A program made the translations under genes and the position numbers. The notes under the pieces were generated by a model. The model was not told the DNA's origin. It was given only the letters and a program-made list of their open reading frames with translations, and ran no database searches. Source: Parafilimonas sp. (GTDB taxonomy: Bacteria > Bacteroidota > Bacteroidia > Chitinophagales > Chitinophagaceae). From it: a stretch of 8,270 nucleotides of DNA. Below are positions 1-6,456 of the stretch, piece after piece; the stretch's first letter is position 1, and each line of letters opens with the position of its first letter. Location: NCBI GenBank assembly GCA_025927795.1, contig JAICKT010000192.1, positions 1 to 8,270 of the forward strand, written 5' to 3'.

Positions 1-51
1 CTAAAGCGAAATGCAGTATTATATTCAAGACAAAATGATATAGGTAACTAA
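1..51 (+). CDS. Possible 3' end of an upstream gene (partial)
   Basis: Frame 1 is open from the window edge to a TAA at 49-51 and would encode a 16-residue tail ending RQNDIGN. A second frame (from base 3) is open to a TGA at 36-38, so the frame is not certain. Nothing about function can be read from so short a piece. If real, it lies 71 nt upstream of the glycosyltransferase on the same strand and may belong to the same cluster. Confidence 0.25.
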   Translation, partial: LKRNAVLYSRQNDIGN

Positions 52-122
52 ACTAAATAATAAATGTATATCTTATGCTATTGATTTTAATTATTTGATG
101 TGATGCCTTACTTTTAAAATTT

Positions 123-1271
123 ATGCCGAAGATTTTATTAGGTGTCTCAAGTTCGTTTTGCGCAAATTTTTTGAAAGGGCAGGTTGAGTTTTTGGTGAGT
201 GAAGGTTATGAAGTAACCATAATCAGCGGAGCCGGCGAGGAGATAAGTATGCTGGCAAAAAAAGAAAATGCCCAGCTTATTACTATTCCTTTTTCTAAAG
301 CAATTTCTCCATTAAAAGATGTTAATCAGCTTGTACAAATTATTATAATTTTAAAAAATGAAAAACCAGATATTGTAAATGCTGGTAATCCAAAATCAGG
401 TTTTCTTATCATGCTTGCCTGTTGGATGATTGGCTTTGAAAACAGAATTTTTACACTTCACGGTTTATTATCAGATACAAAAACAGGTTTTAAGCGCTGG
501 CTTGTTACACTAACAGAAAAAATCTCCTGCAATATTGCAAAAACTGTAATTGTTGTAAGTCCGTCATTAAAGATTCATGCGGAGCAGAGAAAAATTCTCC
601 CTTTTCAAAAAGGTGTTGTAATTGAAAATGGAAGTTATAATGGAATTGATACCAAAGTTTTTTCAAGAACAGAATTTCTCTTAACTCAATCAAATGAATT
701 AAAAGAGAAAATAGGATTGCAGCCCGATGCAGTTGTATTAGGATTTGTGGGAAGATTATCTAAAGACAAAGGAATAGACATTCTCTTTGAAGCATTTAAT
801 TTACTCGTGAAAAAATATCCGTTTCTCAGGTTGATTTTAGCAGGTCCGTTATCCAAAGAAAATAGGTTTTCTGAACTATCTGCACATCAATTATATTTTG
901 ATGAACGTGTTTTTTACTTAGGAAAAATGATTGATGTTACGCCTATTTATGGTGTGATTGACATACTTGTATTGCCATCGTTAAGAGAGGGTTTTGGAAA
1001 TGTGCTTATAGAAGCTGCTGCAATGGAAATACCGGTTATTGCTTCAGAAATTCCCGGATGTAAGGACGCGGTAAAAAAGAATATAAATGGGTATTTGTTT
1101 GAAAAAGGAAATGTAGTTGAGCTTTGCAATTATTTAGAAAAATTGATAACTGATAAAAAACTAAGAAACAAATTTGGAAAGAATGGAAAAGTATTTACAA
1201 AAAATAATTTTAATAACTATGAAATATGGAAAGGCCAGTTAGACTTATATAATAAAATATTAACCAGTTAA
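123..1271 (+). CDS. GT4-family glycosyltransferase (CapM/PglA-like)
   Basis: This is a predicted retaining GT-B glycosyltransferase that transfers a sugar from a nucleotide-sugar donor, probably onto a lipid-linked glycan at the inner face of the membrane for capsule, O-antigen or exopolysaccharide. The length of 382 aa is normal for family GT4. The N-terminal acceptor domain (about 1-195) begins with a hydrophobic strand (KILLGVSS) and carries the ATGLKR-like segment TKTGFKRW (119-126) seen in CapM/PglA-type enzymes. The C-terminal donor domain has FVGRLSKDKGID (208-219), with R211 and K216 placed to bind the donor phosphates. It also has the EX7E motif in REGFGNVLIEA (E289 and E297), followed by PVIASEIPGCKDAV. 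There is no signal peptide. The ATG is preceded by AT-rich sequence without a Shine-Dalgarno. The gene converges on the small - strand gene with a 20-nt gap and no visible terminator. Donor and acceptor cannot be read from the sequence. Confidence 0.95.
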   Translation: MPKILLGVSSSFCANFLKGQVEFLVSEGYEVTIISGAGEEISMLAKKENAQLITIPFSKAISPLKDVNQLVQIIIILKNEKPDIVNAGNPKSGFLIMLACWMIGFENRIFTLHGLLSDTKTGFKRWLVTLTEKISCNIAKTVIVVSPSLKIHAEQRKILPFQKGVVIENGSYNGIDTKVFSRTEFLLTQSNELKEKIGLQPDAVVLGFVGRLSKDKGIDILFEAFNLLVKKYPFLRLILAGPLSKENRFSELSAHQLYFDERVFYLGKMIDVTPIYGVIDILVLPSLREGFGNVLIEAAAMEIPVIASEIPGCKDAVKKNINGYLFEKGNVVELCNYLEKLITDKKLRNKFGKNGKVFTKNNFNNYEIWKGQLDLYNKILTS

Positions 1272-1291
1272 ATAATAATTAGCAGCAAGTG

Positions 1292-1639
1292 TTATTGAAT
1301 AAATATTTTCAACGATTGCTGGCCTTCAGTTGTTTTTGCAACAAGAAAATACATGCCACTTACGCTTGCTGAAATATACATTGTTTTAGTGCTTACTCCA
1401 CCGGGATGATCAAACGATACTTCAGAAATTTTTTGACCGCTGAGTGAGTATAAAGACAAATCATATTTTTCGCTGTATGGATTACTTATTTGAATATTTA
1501 TTTCACCTTTAGTTGGATTATTAATAAATCTTAAATAAGTTTTATTTGTATTGTAAAATAAACTTGATTGATTATATGTTTGATTAAATGCAGTAAGCGA
1601 AACAAACATAACTGCAACTATAAGGAATATCTTTTTCAT
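1292..1639 (-). CDS. Small secreted protein: signal peptide plus T9SS type A sorting domain
   Basis: The protein has 115 residues from the ATG at 1637-1639. A longer frame reaching 1678 is possible, but it would put 13 polar and basic residues before MKKIFLIVAVMFVSL, which is a clear signal-peptide start, so the inner Met is preferred. The signal peptide covers about residues 1-20 (ending AFNQ). From about residue 36 the protein resembles a Por-secretion-tail (type A) domain: FINNPTKGEINIQISNP, then YDLSLYSLSGQKI, then SGMYFLVAKTTEGQQSLKIF. In typical T9SS cargo this domain of about 75-80 residues sits at the C-terminus of a large protein, directs passage through the outer membrane and is cleaved. 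Here only about 15 residues separate it from the signal peptide, so there is essentially no passenger. It could be a remnant of a larger gene or a genuine mini-protein. It is convergent with the glycosyltransferase. A weak promoter-like box, CAAATGTT read on + (1676-1683), lies upstream. Confidence 0.8.
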   Translation of the reverse strand: MKKIFLIVAVMFVSLTAFNQTYNQSSLFYNTNKTYLRFINNPTKGEINIQISNPYSEKYDLSLYSLSGQKISEVSFDHPGGVSTKTMYISASVSGMYFLVAKTTEGQQSLKIFIQ

Positions 1640-1720
1640 AAATTTTATTTTAATAATCTGATACTTTAATAAATACAAATGTTTTGCCGAAGTGTAAACG
1701 ATTCATTCATTATAATACAT

Positions 1721-1748
1721 AAAAAAGCCGCCATTAAAAAGTGGCGGC
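1721..1748 (-). terminator. Rho-independent terminator of the PDZ-protein gene
   Basis: A perfect 7-bp stem, GCCGCCA (1727-1733) with TGGCGGC (1742-1748), encloses an 8-nt loop. On the - strand it is followed directly by six T residues (the A-run at 1721-1726). It starts about 25 nt after the stop of the tandem-PDZ gene, so it most likely ends that transcript and separates it from the small T9SS gene, which would then need its own promoter. Confidence 0.85.
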
Positions 1749-1773
1749 ATGCACATGAGAAAAATAGAAACTA

Positions 1774-2751
1774 TCAGAGATCAATTGTTTTTAATTCTTT
1801 GGGAAATTTCACATCTGCTGTTTGCGTTTGATTATTTCGCTTATAAGTTATTTTAAGTGTGTCTCCTTTTTTAACGTCTTTTATACTTTCTTTTAAATCA
1901 TCAACAGAACTTATTTCTTTTCCATTTACCTGTGTAATAATATCATCTTTTTTCAAACCAGCTTTGGCCGCCGGTACGTCGTCATCATCAATGTCAGTAA
2001 TTTTTACGCCATTTCCATCTTCTGTATCTTGTGCTTCAATACCAAGTCTTGGTTTATCACTAAAGTCAAAAGAAAAATTACGCGGCTCAAAACCTTTCAT
2101 ATCAAATTGCCCATCAGGAGAATTCCATGAATAAACCTTTACCTGATTAGATTTGCCAAGAACAGCCTGCGCTGTTTGCTGCTTACCATCTCTTAAATAT
2201 GTAATTGTAACCTTATCATCCGGCTTAAACTGTCCTACAACTTTATACAAATCATCAGGGCTGGAAACGGTACTATTATTTATTTTCGTAATTACATCGC
2301 CTTCTTTTAAACCGGCTTTTTCAGCTGCGCTTCCTTTTGTAACATCTGTAATCTTTGCACCTTGTTGTGTTTTTTCACTCATAACACCAAGAAAAGCTGA
2401 GTTCGTTTTAATCTTACGCATCATATCATTATTAAAGGTTCTTATGCGTGGCGCTATTGCAAAATTGTTATCTCCAGGAATACTAAAACCCATTTCCGGA
2501 GCTTCTTCCTTTATAATGTCAATATCATCACTTTTAAAATCATCAACAGGTTTGCCATTGATTGTTATATTATTACTGTCTATTACTACAGTAACTTTTT
2601 CTTTAACAGGTCCCTTTTTATGAATAACAATATTTTCATCGTGTGAAGAATTATTATCATTGTCATTATCATTTGTATCCTGCGCTTTTAATTGACAGAT
2701 GCCTGCAGCGAAAAAAAACAATACTGCAAGCGGTTTGAATGTTTTAATCAT
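1774..2751 (-). CDS. Exported protein with two PDZ domains
   Basis: The protein has 325 residues. The N-terminus, MIKTFKPLAVLFFFAAGICQ, is a signal peptide with likely signal peptidase I cleavage after LKAQ (residue 24); the Cys at 19 is not in a good lipobox. A stretch rich in Asp, Asn, Ser and His follows (about 25-40), then a region of about 75 residues with no recognised fold. PDZ 1 (about 118-200) has FLGV as its carboxylate-binding strand and the motif SAAEKAGLKEGDVITKINN. PDZ 2 (about 234-318) has RLGIEA and AAKAGLKKDDIITQVNGKEI. Both resemble the PDZ domains of HtrA/DegP proteases, but there is no trypsin-like domain and no GNSGG motif, so the protein is probably a binding or adaptor protein in the periplasm or at the surface rather than a protease. 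The gene stands alone, with a terminator downstream and an operator-like array upstream. Its partner is unknown. Confidence 0.9.
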   Translation of the reverse strand: MIKTFKPLAVLFFFAAGICQLKAQDTNDNDNDNNSSHDENIVIHKKGPVKEKVTVVIDSNNITINGKPVDDFKSDDIDIIKEEAPEMGFSIPGDNNFAIAPRIRTFNNDMMRKIKTNSAFLGVMSEKTQQGAKITDVTKGSAAEKAGLKEGDVITKINNSTVSSPDDLYKVVGQFKPDDKVTITYLRDGKQQTAQAVLGKSNQVKVYSWNSPDGQFDMKGFEPRNFSFDFSDKPRLGIEAQDTEDGNGVKITDIDDDDVPAAKAGLKKDDIITQVNGKEISSVDDLKESIKDVKKGDTLKITYKRNNQTQTADVKFPKELKTIDL

Positions 2752-2766
2752 AATATGAAATTTTTA

Positions 2767-2833
2767 AACTACGAAATATTTAGTAGTTCAAATATAGAAA
2801 CATTTTTCAAATACGAAACATTTCGGAAATGTT
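2767..2833 (-). promoter_or_regulatory. Operator-like array and candidate promoter of the PDZ-protein gene
   Basis: Three copies of a motif close to ACGAAAYATTT lie in the same orientation on +: 2771-2781 (exact), 2795-2805 (TAGAAACATTT) and 2813-2823 (exact). Two of them sit inside palindromes. The first is a 22-bp imperfect palindrome at 2767-2788, with AACTAC and GTAGTT arms and a central AAATATTT. The second region has CGAAA-CA-TTTCG at 2814-2825, overlapping AACATTT-CGG-AAATGTT at 2817-2833. On the - strand, TATATTTG (2796-2789) matches the Bacteroidota -7 consensus TAnnTTTG and would place transcription start inside the first palindrome, about 30 nt before the ATG. No convincing -33 box was found at normal spacing. 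Repressor-type control is inferred. The regulator is not in the window; a BlaI/MecI-type dimer is one candidate because of the ACTAC...GTAGT half sites, although their spacing is wider than in the staphylococcal operators. Confidence 0.45.
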
Positions 2834-2913
2834 AAACCTTTAGTATTTTTTTGGTATCAGGATTTAGTAAAACACATTACGTTTCAAAACAAACGATTCA
2901 GTTATAAATTCTT

Positions 2914-2927
2914 TTTTTTGCAAAAAA
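2914..2927. repeat. Perfect AT-rich palindrome in the intergenic gap
   Basis: TTTTTTGCAAAAAA is a perfect 14-bp palindrome within a longer T-run/A-run, 9 bp before the ATG of the small + strand remnant. It could be a bent or regulatory site, or it may be chance in AT-rich DNA. The rest of 2834-2935 shows only two further copies of TTTAGTA (2839-2845 and 2863-2869), a heptamer that also occurs at 2779-2785 inside the operator array. Confidence 0.3.
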
Positions 2928-2935
2928 TCTCTTTG

Positions 2936-3091
2936 ATGAAATACTGCTTATTACCTTATTTGTGTATAGATAACTTTTCTGCAACGGCTCAGTTTAATAT
3001 GAACCTCTATACACAGGCAGGTGGTAATTATCCAACAATCCGTATTTCAAGAACAAGAAGAGTTGAAACATCAAACGGAGGCTATGTATAG
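2936..3091 (+). pseudogene. Probable remnant of a secreted-protein gene (51 codons)
   Basis: An ATG-started frame of 51 codons ends at TAG (3089-3091). It begins MKYCLLPYLCIDNFSATAQF, which resembles a signal peptide ending in the usual TAQ but with a polar break (CIDN) in the hydrophobic core. The remainder ends with TRRVETSNGGYV, which resembles the 'QTSDGGYIVAG' opening repeats of long T9SS-exported beta-propeller-like proteins. The stop falls where such a protein would continue, and the next frame reads SGSGN straight after, consistent with a frameshift or deletion. No long frame continues to 3215, so most of the gene would have been lost. The homology is judged by eye. It may instead be a real short peptide or a chance frame. 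Confidence 0.35.
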
Positions 3092-3215
3092 TGGCTCCGG
3101 AAATTAATAAGTTGAGCTTTATTGAAGTGAATGCAAGAATTTATTGCGTGATAATTATATAGGCACAAAAAAGAAAGATGGTCGTAACGGTTATTAGGTT
3201 TGTATTATTTTGAAC

Positions 3216-3749
3216 CTAATTATTAATATACTTTAATAACTCATCACTTTCAGGAGTTACCTTGCTATCAAAATGCTGCAATAAATTTCCTTTTTCGTCA
3301 ATAATGAATTTATTAAAGTTCCAGCTTATCTCAGCATCTAAAACGCCATTCTCACTTTTATTACACAGATATTTATAAATAGGTGTTGTGTTGGGTCCTT
3401 TAACATCTACTCTTGTAGTAAGCGGAAATGTAACACCAAAATTCTTTTTGCAAAAAGAACTTATCGAATCATTATCATGATATTCCTGGTTACCGAAATT
3501 ATCTGAAGGAAAACCAACAATCACTAAATTATCTTTATGAGCCTCGTATAATTTTTCAAGTCCTTCATACTGCGGCGTATAACCACACATTGATGCCGTA
3601 TTAACAATAAGAATTTTTTTGCCTTTATATTTTGAAAAATCAATTGTACTGCCATCTAATGCTTTTATCTTAAAATTATAAATTGATTCTGCTGCAGGGT
3701 GAAACGAAGTCATAATAACTAAACTTAAGAATGCTAATATTATTTTCAT
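3216..3749 (-). CDS. Exported glutathione peroxidase-family thiol peroxidase
   Basis: The protein has 177 residues, beginning with a signal peptide (MKIILAFLSLVIMTSF, cleavage near residue 20) that points to the periplasm. The rest is a complete GPX domain. The catalytic tetrad is intact by alignment to yeast Gpx3: peroxidatic Cys55 in NTASMCGYTPQY, Gln88 in FPSDNFGNQE, and Trp143 with Asn144 in SWNFNKF. It uses Cys rather than selenocysteine. Cys100 in SFCKKNFGVTFP matches the resolving cysteine of thioredoxin-dependent GPX enzymes, so the reductant is probably a thioredoxin-like protein rather than glutathione. Small departures are Ser82 where many members have Cys (FPC), and Tyr90 where Pro usually follows QE. 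The role is reduction of hydrogen peroxide and organic hydroperoxides. The stop is TAG at 3216-3218. It has no close operon partner: comF ends 292 nt upstream on the same strand. Confidence 0.95.
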   Translation of the reverse strand: MKIILAFLSLVIMTSFHPAAESIYNFKIKALDGSTIDFSKYKGKKILIVNTASMCGYTPQYEGLEKLYEAHKDNLVIVGFPSDNFGNQEYHDNDSISSFCKKNFGVTFPLTTRVDVKGPNTTPIYKYLCNKSENGVLDAEISWNFNKFIIDEKGNLLQHFDSKVTPESDELLKYINN

Positions 3750-4041
3750 GCTTTTTAATTAAGGAGTAAAATTAAGATTATTGAATTTCATAACAACCAC
3801 TATCAGGAACGGAGTTTTCGGTTAGAGGGTTGCTTCTAAATCTTCAATATCAAAAAAATGTTATTGATAACGCAGTTAAAACCATATTGAAAATAATGTA
3901 TCAGCAGAAAACCTTTAGGCGTTGATTATTTATTGAGAGAATCTATTGTGCATGAAAAAATATTTTGATAAACAGAAAGGCAATAAGAATCTTTGTTGTT
4001 GATTTTCATCTATTCAAACATACATGAATTTTTTGCAATGG
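3750..4041. other. Intergenic gap between comF and the peroxidase gene
   Basis: These 292 bp hold no recognisable gene, no strong hairpin terminator after comF and no exact TAnnTTTG promoter box for the peroxidase gene. A + strand frame open for about 39 codons ends at a TGA near 3927 but lacks a sensible start and resembles nothing I know. Confidence 0.4.
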
Positions 4042-4740
4042 TTAAATAGTATAGGCAAGCGTACAAATACTAACCTGTGTGTTTTCTGCTTCTAAAACAG
4101 CCTTGCTGCAAGATTCAAGCGTGGCACCTGTTGTAACAATATCATCAACTAATAAGATATGTTTATTTTTTAGTAGTGATTCATTAACAACTTTAAAAAC
4201 GCCTTCCATTGTTTGCCATCTTGTAATTCTGTTTTTATGCGTTTGCGTTTCTGTAAATTGGATTCTTTCAACCGCATTTTCAATAACAGGTTTTTGCAAA
4301 ACTTCTGCAACACCTTTTGCAAGCAGTGAAGCCTGGTTGTACCCACGTGTAAATAATTTCTTTTCGTTTAATGGTAAAGGCACGATAATATCTATATCAT
4401 CAAATCTATTTGCATCCCGAATAAGATTGCCTAAAATTTTTCCTAAATACATACCTGCAGTTTGATTTGCGCGATATTTAAGCTGGATGATAAGATGTTG
4501 AAGCAAAGAATCTTTATTAAAATAAAATGCACTGCCGGCATGTTGAATAGGCAAACGTCCGTAAAATATTTTTTCAACAGGATTGTCGGGCTTTGTTAAA
4601 AAGCCGGTTTCAGGTAATTGTGTTAAGCAATGCGCACAAAGCGCATCTTCGTTATTTAAAATATCTGTGCCGCAACCTATACAATTATGCGGAAAGAAAA
4701 GATGCAGAAAATCTTCCAAATAATTTTTTACCTGGATCAT
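4042..4740 (-). CDS. comF: ComF family phosphoribosyltransferase-like protein
   Basis: The protein has 232 residues, the usual ComF length. The N-terminus carries a four-cysteine zinc-binding module (C20, C23, C35, C38; CIGC and CAHC) near FFPHNC. A type I phosphoribosyltransferase fold follows, with VPLP (120-123), the ComF signature RGYNQ (132-136), and the PRPP-binding loop ILLVDDIVTTGAT (195-207) with its two adjacent Asp residues. In naturally transformable bacteria ComF is a cytoplasmic protein needed for handling incoming single-stranded DNA; homologues (GntX/YhgH) are also common in bacteria not known to be competent, and the enzymatic substrate is not settled. The start ATG (4738-4740) is only 9 nt after the radA stop with no Shine-Dalgarno, so the two are probably co-transcribed. 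The family assignment is secure; a role in competence here is inference. Confidence 0.95.
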   Translation of the reverse strand: MIQVKNYLEDFLHLFFPHNCIGCGTDILNNEDALCAHCLTQLPETGFLTKPDNPVEKIFYGRLPIQHAGSAFYFNKDSLLQHLIIQLKYRANQTAGMYLGKILGNLIRDANRFDDIDIIVPLPLNEKKLFTRGYNQASLLAKGVAEVLQKPVIENAVERIQFTETQTHKNRITRWQTMEGVFKVVNESLLKNKHILLVDDIVTTGATLESCSKAVLEAENTQVSICTLAYTI

Positions 4741-4749
4741 GTTGAACGA

Positions 4750-6120
4750 TTAAAAAAGCAAGCGGTATAACTCATCTACTTTGGCGATAGCAGTTACATC
4801 AATCTTAAAGTTATTTTTATTCAAACCTTTTTTATTAAAAGGTGAAATGATTATTTTTTCAAATCCTAATTTTTCTGCTTCAGCAATGCGCTGCTCAACG
4901 CGGTTAACAGCCCTTATTTCACCATTCAATCCAATCTCACCTGCAAAACAAATATTTTGCGGTAGCGGTGTATCTTCATAAGAAGAAAGTAACGCACAGA
5001 TAATTGCAAGGTCTGTTGAAGGATCTTCGATGCGCAAACCACCGGCAATATTTACAAAAACATCTTTAACACCAAAATGTAAACCGCCACGTTTTTCCAA
5101 AACAGCAAGCAATAATTGCAAACGCCTTAAATCTAAACCACTCACAGTTCGTTGTGGTGTGCCATAAACGCTTTGAGTAACCAGCGCCTGTGTTTCTATT
5201 AATAAAGGGCGTAATCCTTCCATACCTGCAGCAATTGCGCTGCCGCTAAGCGCTCCTTCTTTTTGATGAATTAAAATTTCAGAAGGATTAGTTACCATGC
5301 GCATACCGTTTCCCATCATTTCATAAATACCCAATTCTGCTGTGCTGCCAAAACGATTTTTTAGCGTGCGTAAAATTCTGTAAGCATAATGTTGATCACC
5401 TTCAAACTGCAATACAGTATCAACCATGTGTTCCAAAATTTTTGGACCAGCAATTGTTCCATCTTTTGTTATATGACCGATTAAAAAAACAGGAGTGTGC
5501 GTTTCTTTAGCAAAGCGTTGAAGTGCAGCAGCAGATTCTCTTACTTGCGAAATGCTTCCCGGTGCAGCATCAATATTATCTGATTGTAATGTTTGAACAG
5601 AATCAACAATTACAAGTGCTGGTTGTAATTTTTTTATCTCAGAAAAAATTACGGATAAAGAGGTTTCAGTAAGAATATAAAAATTTTCGTTGAGTATGTT
5701 TAACCTGTTTGCACGCATTTTTGTTTGCTGCTCACTTTCTTCTCCACTTACGTAAAGTGTTACAATATTTTTAAGATGCAAAGCATCTTGCAAAAGCAAA
5801 GTGCTTTTTCCAATGCCGGGTTCTCCTGCAACAAGAACTATACTGCCAGAAACAATGCCGCCACCAAGTACACGATTTAACTCAACATCATTTGTAACAA
5901 TCCGCTCTTCATGTATGTTTTCAATTTCATTTAAAAGTTTTGCTTTTGTTGTTTGACGTTCACCTGAAATCTCTTTCCAAAAATTTTTTTCTTTTTGATT
6001 TCTTTCAATCACTTCTTCAATAAATGTATTCCATAAATTACACGCAGGACATTTTCCTAACCACTTTGGACTTTCATATCCACAGTTTGAACAAAAAAAA
6101 GCTGTCTTTATTTTACTCAT
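4750..6120 (-). CDS. radA: RadA (Sms) DNA repair and branch-migration ATPase
   Basis: The protein has 456 residues from the ATG at 6118-6120; a TTG codon directly upstream is not needed as a start. The domains are canonical. An N-terminal C4 zinc finger (C10, C13, C24, C27: CSNCGYESPKWLGKCPAC) is followed by a RecA-like ATPase core with Walker A GEPGIGKST (99-107) and Walker B VIVDS (170-174). The RadA-specific KNRFG motif lies at 254-258. The C-terminal part (about 280-456) is a Lon-protease-like domain containing GGLRIEDPSTDLAI and GEIGLNGEIR, which acts as a scaffold and not as a protease in RadA. RadA is a hexameric DnaB-like motor that promotes branch migration of RecA recombination intermediates and extends D-loops during transformation and repair. 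It is first in a probable operon with comF. No exact TAnnTTTG box was seen immediately upstream, so its promoter is unresolved. Confidence 0.98.
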   Translation of the reverse strand: MSKIKTAFFCSNCGYESPKWLGKCPACNLWNTFIEEVIERNQKEKNFWKEISGERQTTKAKLLNEIENIHEERIVTNDVELNRVLGGGIVSGSIVLVAGEPGIGKSTLLLQDALHLKNIVTLYVSGEESEQQTKMRANRLNILNENFYILTETSLSVIFSEIKKLQPALVIVDSVQTLQSDNIDAAPGSISQVRESAAALQRFAKETHTPVFLIGHITKDGTIAGPKILEHMVDTVLQFEGDQHYAYRILRTLKNRFGSTAELGIYEMMGNGMRMVTNPSEILIHQKEGALSGSAIAAGMEGLRPLLIETQALVTQSVYGTPQRTVSGLDLRRLQLLLAVLEKRGGLHFGVKDVFVNIAGGLRIEDPSTDLAIICALLSSYEDTPLPQNICFAGEIGLNGEIRAVNRVEQRIAEAEKLGFEKIIISPFNKKGLNKNNFKIDVTAIAKVDELYRLLF

Positions 6121-6213
6121 CAAAAAATATTTTTTACGTCACTCAGATTAAACTCAAAATTGAAACTAAAAGAAAAAATCTGAAATGAAATTGCAAGAAT
6201 CGTTATAAAACAA

Positions 6214-6240
6214 AAAGGTCGGTAATTATTACCGACCTTT
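6214..6240 (-). terminator. Strong rho-independent terminator downstream of the groES-like gene
   Basis: A perfect 12-bp inverted repeat (6214-6225 with 6229-6240) surrounds a 3-base centre; its core is GGTCGGTAA with TTACCGACC. On the - strand the hairpin is followed by more T (A-run at 6212-6216 on +), so it is best read as ending leftward transcripts from the groES-like gene or from an RNA in between. The + side has only three T residues. It also insulates radA, which starts about 94 nt further on. Confidence 0.85.
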
Positions 6241-6456
6241 ACTTACTAACCCATTAAATTCAGGCACTAAATTACAATAATGGGATACATAACAAAATAA
6301 ATTTTTGAGCTTGTTGAAAACTTTTTGAACCTGAATTAATTAAAAATAAAGCCAAATTGTCTTTTAGCGGGGAGTTGAAGGGGTTTGATAAGCCAAAATG
6401 TCGTTTTTATATTGTTTATTAAATTTTTCCCTCTTGTAAACCTTTAAAACTCAAAC
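6241..6456 (-). other. Long 3' untranslated or intergenic stretch with repeats
   Basis: About 216 nt separate the groES-like stop from its terminator. I find no coding frame. There are two inverted repeats: CCCATTA (6250-6256) with TAATGGG (6278-6284), and AATTCAGG (6257-6264) with CCTGAATT (6330-6337). The first arm of the second lies in the loop of the first, so they could form a pseudoknot. A 12-mer TTTTTGARCYTG occurs at 6302-6313 and 6322-6333. The stretch could be a long 3' UTR or a small RNA sharing the terminator. It does not match tmRNA, SRP RNA or RNase P as far as I can tell, and no clear promoter was found. Confidence 0.3.
6349..6409. repeat. Imperfect direct repeat pair
   Basis: AAGCCAAATTGTCTTTTA (6349-6366) and AAGCCAAAATGTCGTTTTTA (6390-6409) start 41 bp apart and differ by one substitution plus one or two inserted bases. 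They flank a G-rich patch (GCGGGGAGTTGAAGGGG, 6367-6383) that stands out in AT-rich DNA. The function is unknown. They may be protein-binding sites or a local duplication. Confidence 0.4.

Noticed and set aside
2153..2623. 156-codon + strand open frame (also one of 91 codons at 1859-2134)
   Set aside because: Both lie antisense within the PDZ-protein gene, whose signal peptide and domains are clear; the translations are Ser/Leu/Ile-rich shadows with no recognisable motif.
3193..3220. 8-bp inverted repeat ATTAGGTT/AACCTAAT overlapping the peroxidase stop codon, as a terminator
   Set aside because: The 12-nt loop is large and neither strand has a following T-run; it overlaps the stop codon and may be chance.
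3216..3749. Loss of the catalytic Gln in the peroxidase (NQF changed to DNF)
   Set aside because: Counting against yeast Gpx3 and GPX4 shows the catalytic Gln is the second one (FGxQE), which is present as Gln88, so the tetrad is intact.
4079..4465. 128-codon + strand open frame
   Set aside because: It is antisense to the PRPP-loop half of comF and carries no recognisable motif.
6121..6123. TTG codon as the radA start
   Set aside because: The next codon is ATG and gives the normal RadA N-terminus (MSKIKTAFFCSNCG), so there is no reason to prefer TTG.
6312..6320. TGTTGAAAA as a DnaA box and a possible replication origin
   Set aside because: It differs from the consensus TGTGGATAA at two positions, is a single copy, and lacks nearby dnaA, dnaN or a box cluster.
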